A stretch of 34,783 bases of DNA from Flavobacteriales bacterium (GTDB taxonomy: Bacteria; Bacteroidota; Bacteroidia; Flavobacteriales; Flavobacteriaceae), in NCBI GenBank assembly GCA_011524915.1, contig WTJH01000088.1, positions 1 to 34,783 on the forward strand. Direction: 5' to 3'. Below, one piece after another: positions 8,769 to 17,880 of this stretch (the stretch's first letter is position 1; each line of letters opens with the position of its first letter). Made by a program: the position numbers and the translations under genes. Under the pieces are notes generated by a model. It searched no databases, was not told the origin of the DNA, and worked only from the letters and a program-made list of their open reading frames with translations.

Positions 8769-9670
8769 CAGTTCGATAAAGCACTCATTATTTGTTGACC
8801 ACCGGTATTGAGGATTTCTTGGGCCAGTAGTTGGGGCTTGGTTTCCCATTGATTGGCTTCCACCCAAGTGTCTACAACCAAGGCCTCGGAACCATCTGGA
8901 GAAAACAAACCTCCTTTAAAGTTCCATCCCTCGCTAGTAGGTGTCGCTAAAGCTCCAATAGGAGCACTACACCCGCCTTCTAAAGTCCTTAAAAATTGAC
9001 GTTCCATTTGTATGGCCTTCCAAGTTTGGCTGCAATTAAATTTTTGAATAATTCGAATGAGTTCTGTATCTGATTCTCGAACACAGATACCAACGGCCCC
9101 TTGAGCTGCTGCAGGAATCATCCAGTCTAAAACCTCGTATTTTTCTGGCAATAAGTCTAATCGTTCTAAACCAACCTGCGCAAAAATTGCACCATCCCAT
9201 GCAGATGCCTCCAGTTTTTGTAGTCGAGTTTGAACATTTCCTCTTAAATTTTCGAACCGGTGTTTGGGATATTTATGTAGCCATTGGGCCCTCCTACGAA
9301 TACTTCCACTAGCAATTGTTGCTGGAGCATCTGTTGGAGTCTGCTGGGTGTAGGCCAAAATATCATATACATTTCCACGCGGAAGCACGCCTGCTAAAAC
9401 AATGCCTGTTGCGAGTTGCGTTGGGACATCTTTTAGGCTGTGAACAGCCAGGTCTATTTGATTGTTGAGTAAGGCGATATCCAACTCTTTTGTAAAAACC
9501 CCTTGAATCCCCATCTCATACAGGGGTTGGGTAAGATTTTGATCTCCCGTGCTTTCAATTTTGATCAGGCGATTTAAAACCCCTAATTTTTCAAAAGCAT
9601 CCGCTACTTGGTTGGCTTGCCAAAGAGCTAAGTCACTTTTTCGGGTGCCAATACGCCAGGTATTACTCAT
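8768..9670 (-). CDS. hemC: Hydroxymethylbilane synthase (porphobilinogen deaminase)
   Basis: It polymerises four porphobilinogens into hydroxymethylbilane on a covalent dipyrromethane primer. With the start at ATG 9670 it is 300 aa. The upstream part of the track ORF lies in hemA and lacks homology. Signatures present are RIGTRKSDLALWQAN at the N terminus, catalytic Asp81 in HSLKDVPT, SGSIRRRAQW, NLRGNV.TRL, and the cofactor-bearing Cys234 in EGGCSAPIGA. The start overlaps the hemA end by 8 bases. Confidence 0.98.
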   Translation of the reverse strand: MSNTWRIGTRKSDLALWQANQVADAFEKLGVLNRLIKIESTGDQNLTQPLYEMGIQGVFTKELDIALLNNQIDLAVHSLKDVPTQLATGIVLAGVLPRGNVYDILAYTQQTPTDAPATIASGSIRRRAQWLHKYPKHRFENLRGNVQTRLQKLEASAWDGAIFAQVGLERLDLLPEKYEVLDWMIPAAAQGAVGICVRESDTELIRIIQKFNCSQTWKAIQMERQFLRTLEGGCSAPIGALATPTSEGWNFKGGLFSPDGSEALVVDTWVEANQWETKPQLLAQEILNTGGQQIMSALSN

Positions 9671-10877
9671 GCGATTCGAGTTGAAATACAGATTGAAGTA
9701 TGTTAAAGACTTCTTCGGTTTTATGGGGGGCTGTCTTGAGATAGGCAGCGACATTACCGGTTATCTTTTGGGCTAAAAACTCTCGTTGGTTCGCCTCAGC
9801 ATCCGGATTCGCTGGATTGGTTTCCAAATGCTCTAAAATCATTTTTTTAATGTTTTTAAGGTAGGGAGCGAATTTTCGCTGTTTGAGCCAAAGGTTAAAT
9901 TCCTCTAAAGTGGTATCAACAATAGTTTCGGCCTGGGGCAAATGTTTGTATCGTTCTGCCCTGTTGGCTTCAGTAATTTTTGAAAGTTGATCTACATCTA
10001 TACGAGTCACCTGATACAGTTCTGCTATATCCGGAGAGGCATTTGCTGGGATAGACAAATCCAAGACCACAAGCTCCTGTTCGAGCGAAAGCTTGTCCTT
10101 GGTAATGGTTGGCTGAGGAGCTCCCGTGGCTACAATCAGTACGTCAGCGGATTGAAGTGTTTCTTCTAATGCTTCAAGGGGACGAATTTCGAGCGTGTGT
10201 TTTTCTGCTAATTTAGCTGCCTTTTCTAAGGTTCTATTGATTAGGACAATACGGTCTTGAGGACGATGTTTAATTAGGTTTTCACACGTATTTCGTCCAA
10301 TTTTTCCGGTTCCATACAAGACTATAGTTTTGGATTCATTCGTAGGAAAAGAGTTCAGTAAATATTGTACGGCTGCAAAAGCTACAGAGGTCGCCCCAGA
10401 AGAAATCTCCGTTTCTGTTTTTACTCGTTTACTGGCTTGAATAACGCTATTGATGAGTCGCTCCAGCTGACCATCTGCCAAATGCATAGCCTTGGATGTG
10501 TAAAAGCTCTTTTTGATTTGACTGATGATTTCGAAATCCCCAAGGATTTGACTTTCCAGTCCAGTTCCTACTCGGAATAAATGCTGTAAAGCTTTTTCGC
10601 CTTGGTGCTGGTAGGCTAATTGTTCCAATTGCGCTCGATTTCCAGAGGTAAATGCCATCCATAAATCTTTCAGTTGAAGTAGGGTAGCATCAAAACTGTA
10701 AAGCTCAGTTCGGTTACATGTACTTAAAACCAACAAATTAGTAATACCACAACGAAGAGCTTCTGCCAGAAGCTGTTCAGATGCTTCAGCACTTAAGCTG
10801 TATTGACCCCGTGTTTGGGTATCAGCTTCTTTATAACTTATACCAATACTTACAAAATCAAAAGACATTTGATCCAT
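9663..10877 (-). CDS. hemA: Glutamyl-tRNA reductase
   Basis: It reduces glutamyl-tRNA(Glu) to glutamate-1-semialdehyde with NADPH, the entry step of C5-pathway haem synthesis and the usual control point. The 404-aa protein has the catalytic Cys54 in LSTCNRTELY, the GLESQILGDFEI.SQIK block, an NADP-binding YGTGKIGRNT, and a helical dimerisation tail. ATG 10877 (MDQMSF) follows AGGAAGAAAT, a reasonable ribosome site; ATG 10868 is an alternative. It is first in the minus-strand haem operon and divergent from the AraC-family regulator. Confidence 0.97.
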   Translation of the reverse strand: MDQMSFDFVSIGISYKEADTQTRGQYSLSAEASEQLLAEALRCGITNLLVLSTCNRTELYSFDATLLQLKDLWMAFTSGNRAQLEQLAYQHQGEKALQHLFRVGTGLESQILGDFEIISQIKKSFYTSKAMHLADGQLERLINSVIQASKRVKTETEISSGATSVAFAAVQYLLNSFPTNESKTIVLYGTGKIGRNTCENLIKHRPQDRIVLINRTLEKAAKLAEKHTLEIRPLEALEETLQSADVLIVATGAPQPTITKDKLSLEQELVVLDLSIPANASPDIAELYQVTRIDVDQLSKITEANRAERYKHLPQAETIVDTTLEEFNLWLKQRKFAPYLKNIKKMILEHLETNPANPDAEANQREFLAQKITGNVAAYLKTAPHKTEEVFNILQSVFQLESHE

Positions 10878-10898
10878 ATTTCTTCCTAAAATCCACTA

Positions 10899-10906
10899 CA
10901 AAAATA
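10899..10906 (-). promoter_or_regulatory. Putative -7 element (TATTTTTG) for the hemA operon
   Basis: Read on the minus strand, TATTTTTG matches the Bacteroidota TAnnTTTG element about 22 bases upstream of the hemA ATG. No well-spaced -33 TTG is seen, which may mean an activator is needed. The AraC-type regulator encoded divergently is the obvious candidate, by inference only. Confidence 0.45.
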
Positions 10907-11038
10907 GACTCCAAGAAATCCAAAAAACACCGCTAAAAGGTCTAATTGTATCAAAAGCCGTACTTTTAAGGTATATATTCGACGAAAGCAACGAAAATCA
11001 ACGCTTTTATTTAGAATGAATATAAATAGATAGAATTC

Positions 11039-11926
11039 ATGATGCAGGAAAACAACGGTAAAAGGTCCTTTGTCCCTCTAAGTTTAGAGGAAGACTTTAA
11101 AATTCTACAAGCTGAAAATTTTGAAGCGGAGCAGGCGGTGTTTCATCATGCTGTTCAGGAGACCCTGCTGCAATTCCATTTTTGTATGCGTGGCACGGCA
11201 ATTTTTCGTTATCACGAGGGCAGCTATGTTCAAAATATTCAGGAATCCAGCAGTAATTTATTGTACAATCCTCAGTTAATTTTACCCATGGACGTACTTA
11301 TGGATCCTGATACTGAAGTGGTAAGTATACTGATGTCCATCCAGAAATTTCACAGTCTTTTTTCGGATGATGCAGGGCATATTTCGTTTTTAAGCCCTGC
11401 GAATATTTCTAAAAAATATTACCATACCAAAGAGATTAGTCCGGCTATGATGGTGGTCCTAAAACAAATGGTACATTCGAAAATTCATCCGAGTATGCTA
11501 TCGCTTTACCTCAAAGCAAAGGTGTATGAATTATTGAGTTTGTATTTCAATACCAATGCAGAGACTGCTATCGAACAATGTCCATTTTTAGCAGATGAAA
11601 CCAATGTTCAGAAAATTCGACAAGCCAAGACCATCGTTTTGGAACATTTAGCCGAGCCACCGAGCTTACAAGAGCTAGCAGATCAGATAGGATTGAGTTT
11701 AAAAAAATTAAAAGAAGGCTTTAAGCAACTCTATGGAGATACGGTTTATGGGTATTTGTTGGAACACAAAATGGAAGAAGCGCGTCGAATGTTAAACTCT
11801 CAACAGTACAACGTCAATGAAGTAGGCCTAAAATTAGGCTACAGTACTTCCAGTCATTTTATAGCTGCTTTTAAAAAGAAATATGGGACAACTCCAAAGA
11901 AATATCTAATGTCTTTATCTTCGTAA
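11039..11926 (+). CDS. AraC-family transcriptional regulator (PchR-like)
   Basis: This is a DNA-binding regulator with an N-terminal sensing half (residues 1 to about 190) and a C-terminal double helix-turn-helix (about 195-295). The C-terminal part, with LQELADQIGLSLKKLKEGFKQ, YGDTVYGYLLEHKMEEAR and LGYSTSSHFIAAFKKKYG, is closer to PchR-type iron/siderophore regulators than to sugar-type AraC proteins. It is divergent from hemA across 161 bases and lies just 11 bases before hemH. A role in tuning haem synthesis to iron or porphyrin is plausible, but the ligand is not shown. ATG 11039 and ATG 11042 are adjacent alternatives. Confidence 0.9.
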   Translation: MMQENNGKRSFVPLSLEEDFKILQAENFEAEQAVFHHAVQETLLQFHFCMRGTAIFRYHEGSYVQNIQESSSNLLYNPQLILPMDVLMDPDTEVVSILMSIQKFHSLFSDDAGHISFLSPANISKKYYHTKEISPAMMVVLKQMVHSKIHPSMLSLYLKAKVYELLSLYFNTNAETAIEQCPFLADETNVQKIRQAKTIVLEHLAEPPSLQELADQIGLSLKKLKEGFKQLYGDTVYGYLLEHKMEEARRMLNSQQYNVNEVGLKLGYSTSSHFIAAFKKKYGTTPKKYLMSLSS

Positions 11927-11937
11927 AAAAATTGCGA

Positions 11938-12969
11938 ATGAAAGGTGTGCTGTTGGTGAACCTAGGATCTCCTGATTCTACAGATCCTAAGGATGTTAGA
12001 TCTTATTTGGACGAATTTTTAATGGACGAAAGGGTTATTGATTTACCCAAACCATTAAGAACACTTTTGGTACGAGGAATTATCCTGAATACACGACCCA
12101 AAAAGTCAGCTAAAGCGTATTCAAAGATCTGGTGGGAAGAGGGTTCTCCTCTGATTGTTCTTTCCGAACGCTTACAGGCCGGAGTACAGGAGAAAGTCCA
12201 AATCCCAGTGGCTTTGGCCATGCGCTATGGGAAGCCCAGTATTTTTTCTGGTCTTAAAGAACTTTACGAACAAGGGCTGCGTGAAGTTTTATTGGTGCCG
12301 CTCTATCCCCAATTTGCGATGGCAACTACGGAGACCATTATAGTTTTAGCCGAGCAACTTCGAGATCAACATTTTTCTGATATGGATTTCACAGTGCTCC
12401 CCCCATTCTACAAGCATCCCGATTATATTCGAGTATTGTCTAATTCGATTCAAGCGTATTTAAAGGATAAAAATTGGGAACATCTGTTATTTTCATATCA
12501 CGGAGTTCCAGAACGTCACATTCGAAAATCAGACATTACAAAATCGCATTGTAAAATGGATGGGAAATGTTGTTTTACCCCATCGGATGCCCATGCCTAC
12601 TGCTACCGACACCAATGTGAAATAACGACTCAGGAGGTAGCTAAATATTTGGAATTAAAAGAGGGGCAATATTCCACCTCATTTCAGTCCCGTCTAGGTT
12701 TGGACCCTTGGCTGAAACCCTACACCGACAAAACAGTCGAAAATTTTGCTAAGACGGGGACCCAGGAAATGGCAATTGTCACGCCTGCCTTTGTTTCGGA
12801 CTGCTTGGAAACACTTGAAGAAATAGGTATGGAAGCCGCTGAAGATTTTGAAGAAAAAGGCGGAAAACATTTGCACGTGGTTCCGTGTTTAAACGATCAA
12901 CCCGACTGGATCAATACACTGAGCCGCTGGATAGACGAATGGGCGGTGCAGAAGCCTGTAAATTCATGA
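11938..12969 (+). CDS. hemH: Ferrochelatase with internal cysteine cluster
   Basis: It inserts Fe2+ into protoporphyrin IX, the last step of haem synthesis. The protein is 343 aa from ATG 11938 (the track uses TTG 11932). Key features are VLLVNLGSP at the N terminus, catalytic His188 in LLFSYHGVPERH, and SDCLETLEE near the C terminus. Between these, residues 205-227 hold five cysteines (C205, C211, C212, C222, C227). Such an internal four-cysteine stretch is known to bind a [2Fe-2S] cluster in some bacterial ferrochelatases, so this is probably an iron-sulfur enzyme. The stop overlaps the MATE start (ATGA). Confidence 0.96.
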   Translation: MKGVLLVNLGSPDSTDPKDVRSYLDEFLMDERVIDLPKPLRTLLVRGIILNTRPKKSAKAYSKIWWEEGSPLIVLSERLQAGVQEKVQIPVALAMRYGKPSIFSGLKELYEQGLREVLLVPLYPQFAMATTETIIVLAEQLRDQHFSDMDFTVLPPFYKHPDYIRVLSNSIQAYLKDKNWEHLLFSYHGVPERHIRKSDITKSHCKMDGKCCFTPSDAHAYCYRHQCEITTQEVAKYLELKEGQYSTSFQSRLGLDPWLKPYTDKTVENFAKTGTQEMAIVTPAFVSDCLETLEEIGMEAAEDFEEKGGKHLHVVPCLNDQPDWINTLSRWIDEWAVQKPVNS

Positions 12970-14324
12970 AAACATCTGCGGCACAAATGGGTACAGAACC
13001 CATTCCAAAACTCTTGATTCGACAGGCTGTACCTGCCTCGCTTGGAGTTTTAGTTATGTCGTTGAATATTTTGGTAGATACCATTTTTGTGGGGCAGTGG
13101 ATTGGTTCAGATGCCATTGCGGCCATAAATGTAGTATTGCCAGTTTCATTTTTTATTGCTGCCTTAGGGCTTTCGATCGGTATTGGGGGAGGGTCCATTA
13201 TTTCCAGAGCTCTTGGGAAAGGGGATAAAGAAACAGCCATTCAAACCTTTGGGAACCAGATTACTTTAACCATTAGTAGCATTAGCTTATTGGTCGTTTT
13301 TGGGTTTGTCTTTATGGAAACGCTAATTCCAGCTTTTGGAGGAAAAGGCAATCTCTATCCCTTGGCACGCATTTATTATATCATTGTCTTAGCAGGAGTT
13401 CCGCTTTTGGGCCTTTGTATGATGGGAAATAATACCATTCGGGCCGAAGGAAAACCCAAATACGCCATGTATGCCATGATGTTACCCTCTGTTTCTAATT
13501 TAGTATTAGATGTCTTATTTATCAAGGTTTTTGATTGGGGGATGTATGGTGCCGCTTGGGCGACTTCCATATCCTATGGGGTTTGTTTGGCCTATATTCT
13601 TTTTTTCTTTGTTGCAGGCAAGTCGGAGTTAAAGCCACAACTCAAAGATTTGATTTTACGCACAGCCCTGGTAAAAGAAATTGGAGCCTTGGGATTTGTT
13701 ACTCTGGCACGTCAAGGAACGGTAAGTATAAGTATCCTAATCATCAATAATATCCTTTTCGACTTAAGTGGGGAAACTGGAGTTGCCGTTTATGCCATCA
13801 TCAGTCGGATGCTCATTTTTGCATTTTTTCCAATTTTGGGAATTACCCAAGGTTTTGTCCCCATTGCAGGCTATAATTTTGGAGCCAAAGACCACAACAG
13901 GGTGATCGAAGTTATCCGAACGGCACTCACCTATGCTTGTTTTTTGTCTTGCTTATTGTTTGGTTCTATTGTTCTGTTTAATGAGAATATTCCAATCATA
14001 TTTACCAGTGACTTAGACGTAGTAACAGAAGCTGCCGCTGCCATTGTATGGGTTTTTGCTGCCATGCCCATTGTAAGTATTCAATTGATAGGTGCGGCTT
14101 ATTTTCAGGCCATAGGGCGGGCAATTCCCGCTTTGTTATTAACCCTTACTCGTCAAGGATTTTTTTTATTGCCTTTGGTATATCTGTTGCCTATTTGGTT
14201 TCATCAAAAAGGCGTTTGGATGGCTTTTGCTTTTGCCGATTTTTTGTCAACTCTGGTAACCGCATATTTTCTTTGGGCAGAAATCCGTCGATATCGTTTG
14301 GAGGCAGCCTCTCAAACCGTTTAG
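12966..14324 (+). CDS. MATE-family efflux transporter
   Basis: This inner-membrane multidrug and toxic-compound extrusion antiporter has 452 aa and about 12 hydrophobic helices in two MatE repeats (about 20-220 and 240-430). It shows ASLGVLVMSLNILVDTIFVG at the start, GIGGGSIISRALG, and GFVPIAGYNFGA in the second half. The track start at 12885 lies inside hemH. I choose ATG 12966 because it overlaps the hemH stop in ATGA and gives a normal N terminus. It sits between hemH and hemJ, so export of porphyrin, haem or a toxic by-product is an attractive but unproven role. The substrate could also be unrelated. Confidence 0.93.
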   Translation: MKTSAAQMGTEPIPKLLIRQAVPASLGVLVMSLNILVDTIFVGQWIGSDAIAAINVVLPVSFFIAALGLSIGIGGGSIISRALGKGDKETAIQTFGNQITLTISSISLLVVFGFVFMETLIPAFGGKGNLYPLARIYYIIVLAGVPLLGLCMMGNNTIRAEGKPKYAMYAMMLPSVSNLVLDVLFIKVFDWGMYGAAWATSISYGVCLAYILFFFVAGKSELKPQLKDLILRTALVKEIGALGFVTLARQGTVSISILIINNILFDLSGETGVAVYAIISRMLIFAFFPILGITQGFVPIAGYNFGAKDHNRVIEVIRTALTYACFLSCLLFGSIVLFNENIPIIFTSDLDVVTEAAAAIVWVFAAMPIVSIQLIGAAYFQAIGRAIPALLLTLTRQGFFLLPLVYLLPIWFHQKGVWMAFAFADFLSTLVTAYFLWAEIRRYRLEAASQTV

Positions 14325-14359
14325 TTTTGTACTTTTAAGCGAAAGCAAAATTCGTATCG

Positions 14360-14902
14360 GTGGTTTATAACTACATCAAAGCACTTCACCTCATTTTCGT
14401 GATCACTTGGTTCGCAGGTCTATTTTATATGCCTCGACTATTGATCTATTATCTTGAAGCTGCTGACCAACCGGCAGAAGCCCAGCACATTCTTCGAGAG
14501 CAATTTAAGCTAATGGCCAAACGTCTATGGTATATCATCACTTGGCCATCGGCTGTATTAGCGATATTTTTTGCGCTTTGGCTTTTAACGCTTATGCCTG
14601 CTTGGCTCACCCAAAACTGGATGTTGATTAAATTAGGATTCGTAGTTCTTCTGGTTTTATATCACCTAAGAACCCATCGAATGTTTAAACAAATGCAGGC
14701 AGATGCATTAGCCTATAGTGCTAATTATATGCGGATTTGGAATGAGGGAGCAACACTACTGCTCTTTGCTATTGTGTTTTTGGTCATCTTAAAAACAAGC
14801 ATTCATTGGATCTTTGGAGTGGTGGGGCTCATAGGCCTAGCCATTTTATTAATGTTGGGGATCCGTCTATATAAAAACTGGCGGCAGAAAAATGAATCCT
14901 AA
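14360..14902 (+). CDS. hemJ: Protoporphyrinogen IX oxidase, HemJ type (CopD-like)
   Basis: This membrane oxidase turns protoporphyrinogen IX into protoporphyrin IX and so fills the gap between HemF and HemH; no HemG or HemY is in the window. The 180-aa protein has four or five helices and the HemJ signature KALHLIFVITWFAGLFY with His10, then KRLWYIITWPSAV. It starts with GTG 14360; no nearby ATG would keep the conserved N terminus. The gap from the MATE gene is 35 bases, and the stop overlaps the kinase start by one base (TAATG). Confidence 0.9.
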   Translation: MVYNYIKALHLIFVITWFAGLFYMPRLLIYYLEAADQPAEAQHILREQFKLMAKRLWYIITWPSAVLAIFFALWLLTLMPAWLTQNWMLIKLGFVVLLVLYHLRTHRMFKQMQADALAYSANYMRIWNEGATLLLFAIVFLVILKTSIHWIFGVVGLIGLAILLMLGIRLYKNWRQKNES

Positions 14903-16371
14903 TGTTCAGGAGGTTTAAGTCATTTTCGCTTAGAGCCCGGATTTTTGGATCCATGGTCATGCTATTGTTATTGGCTTGTTTACTGATCTTGGGAGCCACC
15001 TTATTGCAATACGATAACCAGTCGAGTGACTACAATATCTTCCGACTCTATCGTAAAGAAAATCAAATCAAAAGCCATTTAAATACGCTCGTCAAACGAT
15101 ACGATTTACTTCAACAACCCGATTCCGTCTGGACTCAATACACCCAAGAGTTTCGGGATATTACTAAAATCCATAAGGTAGAATACTCCTTTTTTAATTT
15201 AGAGGGAGCGCCTATTTTCACGACCTATCTCCCTTTAAAAGTTATTGCTAACGGATATAAGCTTCCAACGGATTTGTCTCAAAAAATTCGAGAAAGTGTT
15301 CAAAATCGATATCTGGAAAAGAACGAAACTGAAATTGGAAATTTTCAAGCGTCCTACTCCATGTTAACCACAGATGAGGGAGTCCCCTATGGAATTCTAT
15401 TTTATCCCTACTTTGAAGATGTTTCATTTTCTGAAAATGAACTAAACACCTTCTTGCAACGCTTATATCAGATATACATACTGATGTTGTTGATTGCCAT
15501 TGTGGTGGCCTATTTTATCTCTCGTTTTGCGACCCGCTCTTTAGAAAAAATTAGACTAAAACTGGACCAGACAGCTCTTTTGGGGCGGAATGAGCGAATT
15601 GAATTACCCAGTGGCAGTAGAGAGATTGTGAGTTTGGTAAATGCATACAATAAGATGATCGATGATTTAGAAGAGAGTGCGCAACTTCTAGCCAAAACCG
15701 AACGCGAACAAGCCTGGCAAGAAATGGCAAAACAAGTGGCGCACGAAATCAAAAATCCTCTGACACCTATGCGATTAACCGTTCAAAGTTTTGAAAAAAC
15801 CTTTGATGCCCAAGCTCCAGATGCTTCAGAGCGATTACGTGAATTCAGCCAAATACTTGTGGAGCAAATCGACACCATGAGTAATGTGGCTAATGCCTTT
15901 TCTGATTTTGCCACCTTGCCCAAGCCCCAGCTCAAGCAGGTCGATTTGGTCGAGGTTACCCGTATGGCTTTACAGATCTATGAAAAGGGGCAAATCTCTT
16001 TCTTTACCAATGCGAAATCTGCCACAGTAGCTTTAGACCGAACCCAATGGATCCGAGTGGTGACTAACCTTATTAAAAATGCGCTTCAAGCCATGCCTGC
16101 CGAGCGCAAGCCCAAAATTCAAGTACAAATAGAAGTACAAGTCAGGGCAGTTGTGGTTTCCATAGCAGACAATGGGGTCGGTGTTCCTGTTGAGGTTCGT
16201 GAAAAGATTTTTGACCCTAAGTTTACCACCAAAACCAGAGGGATGGGATTGGGTCTGGGGATTGTTAAGAATATTATTGAACTACACCAAGGAAATATCC
16301 GTTACACGACTCAAGCCAATCGCGGAACAACCTTTTATATCACCCTTCCTCTGAAACACCAAGAATTATGA
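14902..16371 (+). CDS. HAMP-domain sensor histidine kinase, NtrY-like
   Basis: This membrane histidine kinase has 489 aa. It has a transmembrane helix at about 15-32, a periplasmic sensor region at about 35-190, a second helix at about 192-212, a HAMP linker, an H-box [14 protein letters not shown] with phospho-acceptor His281, an N-box ([10 protein letters not shown]), and G-boxes DNGVGVP and [12 protein letters not shown]. The H-box is of the NtrY class. No response regulator is encoded nearby, so the partner is elsewhere. It overlaps hemJ (TAATG) and the downstream enoyl-CoA hydratase (ATGA), so it is translated as part of this operon. The signal is unknown. Confidence 0.92.
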   Translation: MFRRFKSFSLRARIFGSMVMLLLLACLLILGATLLQYDNQSSDYNIFRLYRKENQIKSHLNTLVKRYDLLQQPDSVWTQYTQEFRDITKIHKVEYSFFNLEGAPIFTTYLPLKVIANGYKLPTDLSQKIRESVQNRYLEKNETEIGNFQASYSMLTTDEGVPYGILFYPYFEDVSFSENELNTFLQRLYQIYILMLLIAIVVAYFISRFATRSLEKIRLKLDQTALLGRNERIELPSGSREIVSLVNAYNKMIDDLEESAQLLAKTEREQAWQEMAKQVAHEIKNPLTPMRLTVQSFEKTFDAQAPDASERLREFSQILVEQIDTMSNVANAFSDFATLPKPQLKQVDLVEVTRMALQIYEKGQISFFTNAKSATVALDRTQWIRVVTNLIKNALQAMPAERKPKIQVQIEVQVRAVVVSIADNGVGVPVEVREKIFDPKFTTKTRGMGLGLGIVKNIIELHQGNIRYTTQANRGTTFYITLPLKHQEL

Positions 16372-17135
16372 GTTTTATTTCCATAGAAACATCCGAGCAT
16401 ATTGGAATAGTTACTATTGCTCGTGAAAAGAAATTAAATGCGTTGAATACGCAAGTTATTGAGGAGCTGTCCGAAGCCTTCAAATCCCTGGCAAAAAATC
16501 CAGATATACGTGCAGTAATCCTAACAGGAAGTGGCCCTAAGGCCTTTGTGGCTGGGGCAGATATTAGTGGCTTTCCAGGGCTTTCAGCTGCACAGGGCCA
16601 GGCCTTAGCTCAAGAAGGTCAGCAGGAGTTATTTGATCGAATTGCTCATTTTTCAAAGCCTGTTATTGCAGCCATTAACGGTTTTGCACTAGGAGGCGGG
16701 TTAGAGTTGGCATTGGCTTGTCATTTGCGAATCGCTTCGGAGAATTCCCGAATGGGCTTACCTGAGGTTAGCTTGGGTCTTATTCCAGGATATGGAGGAA
16801 CCCAACGTCTTCCACAAGTGGTGGGTAAAGGACGTGCTTTAGAAATGATTCTTTCTGCTCAAATGATCGATGCGCAAAAAGCTTTGGACTGGGGGTTGGT
16901 CAATGCGATGGTACCCCTTGAAGATCTTTTAGAAGAAGCGATCTCTATGGCGCAACGGATCCTAAAAAATGCTCCTTTTGCCTTGGGAGCGGCTTTAGCA
17001 GCTGTGCAATACCCCAAAGCAGGACAGCCCGAAGGCTTTGCTTTCGAAACGCAACAGTTTGGCTCTTGTTTTGGAACTTCAGACTTTAAAGAAGGCGTTT
17101 CAGCCTTTTTGGAAAAACGAAAACCTAACTTTTAG
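16368..17135 (+). CDS. Enoyl-CoA hydratase/isomerase (crotonase family)
   Basis: This is a cytosolic crotonase-fold enzyme, most likely hydrating 2-enoyl-CoA in fatty-acid or amino-acid breakdown. The protein has 255 aa. It has the oxyanion-hole segment [11 protein letters not shown], then [19 protein letters not shown] and the second catalytic block [20 protein letters not shown]. Both glutamates used by hydratases (GGLELA and PEVSLG) are present, which favours a true hydratase. It ends the plus-strand run that starts at the AraC gene. Its 3' end overlaps the convergent plsC gene by 11 bases. Confidence 0.93.
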   Translation: MSFISIETSEHIGIVTIAREKKLNALNTQVIEELSEAFKSLAKNPDIRAVILTGSGPKAFVAGADISGFPGLSAAQGQALAQEGQQELFDRIAHFSKPVIAAINGFALGGGLELALACHLRIASENSRMGLPEVSLGLIPGYGGTQRLPQVVGKGRALEMILSAQMIDAQKALDWGLVNAMVPLEDLLEEAISMAQRILKNAPFALGAALAAVQYPKAGQPEGFAFETQQFGSCFGTSDFKEGVSAFLEKRKPNF

Positions 17136-17871
17136 CCAAGTCCGCTAAACGATTTCCGATCTGGGTTTCAATACGATCGATTAATGTGTCTGGATCTTTG
17201 GACTCTTGAGGGATGGGATCCATGATGTCCACGTGGATACGTACCCCTACAGGAAAAGGGAAGTAGTTGTTTTGGGCTAATTTCCACGAATGTTGGATGG
17301 CGATAGGTACGATAGCAGCATCGGGCATATTCTCAAGTAAAGCCACCAGTCCACTGCGGTGAAATTTTTTTGGGGTAGCCGATTTACTTCGGGTACCTTC
17401 GGGAAAAATGGCGCAAGAATACTTTTGAGATTGTAGCTCTTTGCCGAAAGTTCTTATGTCATTGATGGCTTGAGCTGGTTTTTTGCGATCGATCAACAAA
17501 TGTCCACCATTTTTTAGATTGTAGGATATGCTCGGAATCCCCTGACCCAATGATTTTTTAGAAATAAAGCGTGCATAATGGGCTCGTAGGTGCCAAATCA
17601 TCGGAGGGATGTCGTAAGTACTTTGGTGGTTGGAAGCAAAAATATAAGACTGTCCTTTTTGGAGCTTTGATGACTTTTGGACACGATAACGAATTCCTAA
17701 AATCAGAAAGGCTCCCATCAGAAACCAATTCAAGATATCTACCACTCGTTTATGTGTTTCCTTTCCAAAAACATGTAGGCCAATGACCTGTAACAGGTGA
17801 AAAAAACACAGTAAAAAGCCGAAATACAGGTAATAGATTACCGATAGGGGGTAGGCTAGAAATTTTTTCAA
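17125..17871 (-). CDS. plsC: 1-acyl-sn-glycerol-3-phosphate acyltransferase (PlsC/LPLAT family)
   Basis: It is predicted to acylate lysophosphatidic acid to phosphatidic acid at the inner membrane. The 248-aa protein has N-terminal hydrophobic segments (about 8-30 and 45-60), the catalytic NHQSTYD motif (HX4D, His82 to Asp87) and the substrate motif FPEGTRS (156-162). Bacteroidota often have several paralogues, so the exact acyl acceptor (for example an ornithine-lipid precursor) is open. It lies 9 bases after the bacilliredoxin gene on the same strand. Confidence 0.9.
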   Translation of the reverse strand: MKKFLAYPLSVIYYLYFGFLLCFFHLLQVIGLHVFGKETHKRVVDILNWFLMGAFLILGIRYRVQKSSKLQKGQSYIFASNHQSTYDIPPMIWHLRAHYARFISKKSLGQGIPSISYNLKNGGHLLIDRKKPAQAINDIRTFGKELQSQKYSCAIFPEGTRSKSATPKKFHRSGLVALLENMPDAAIVPIAIQHSWKLAQNNYFPFPVGVRIHVDIMDPIPQESKDPDTLIDRIETQIGNRLADLAKS

Positions 17872-17880
17872 AAGTTCTGT

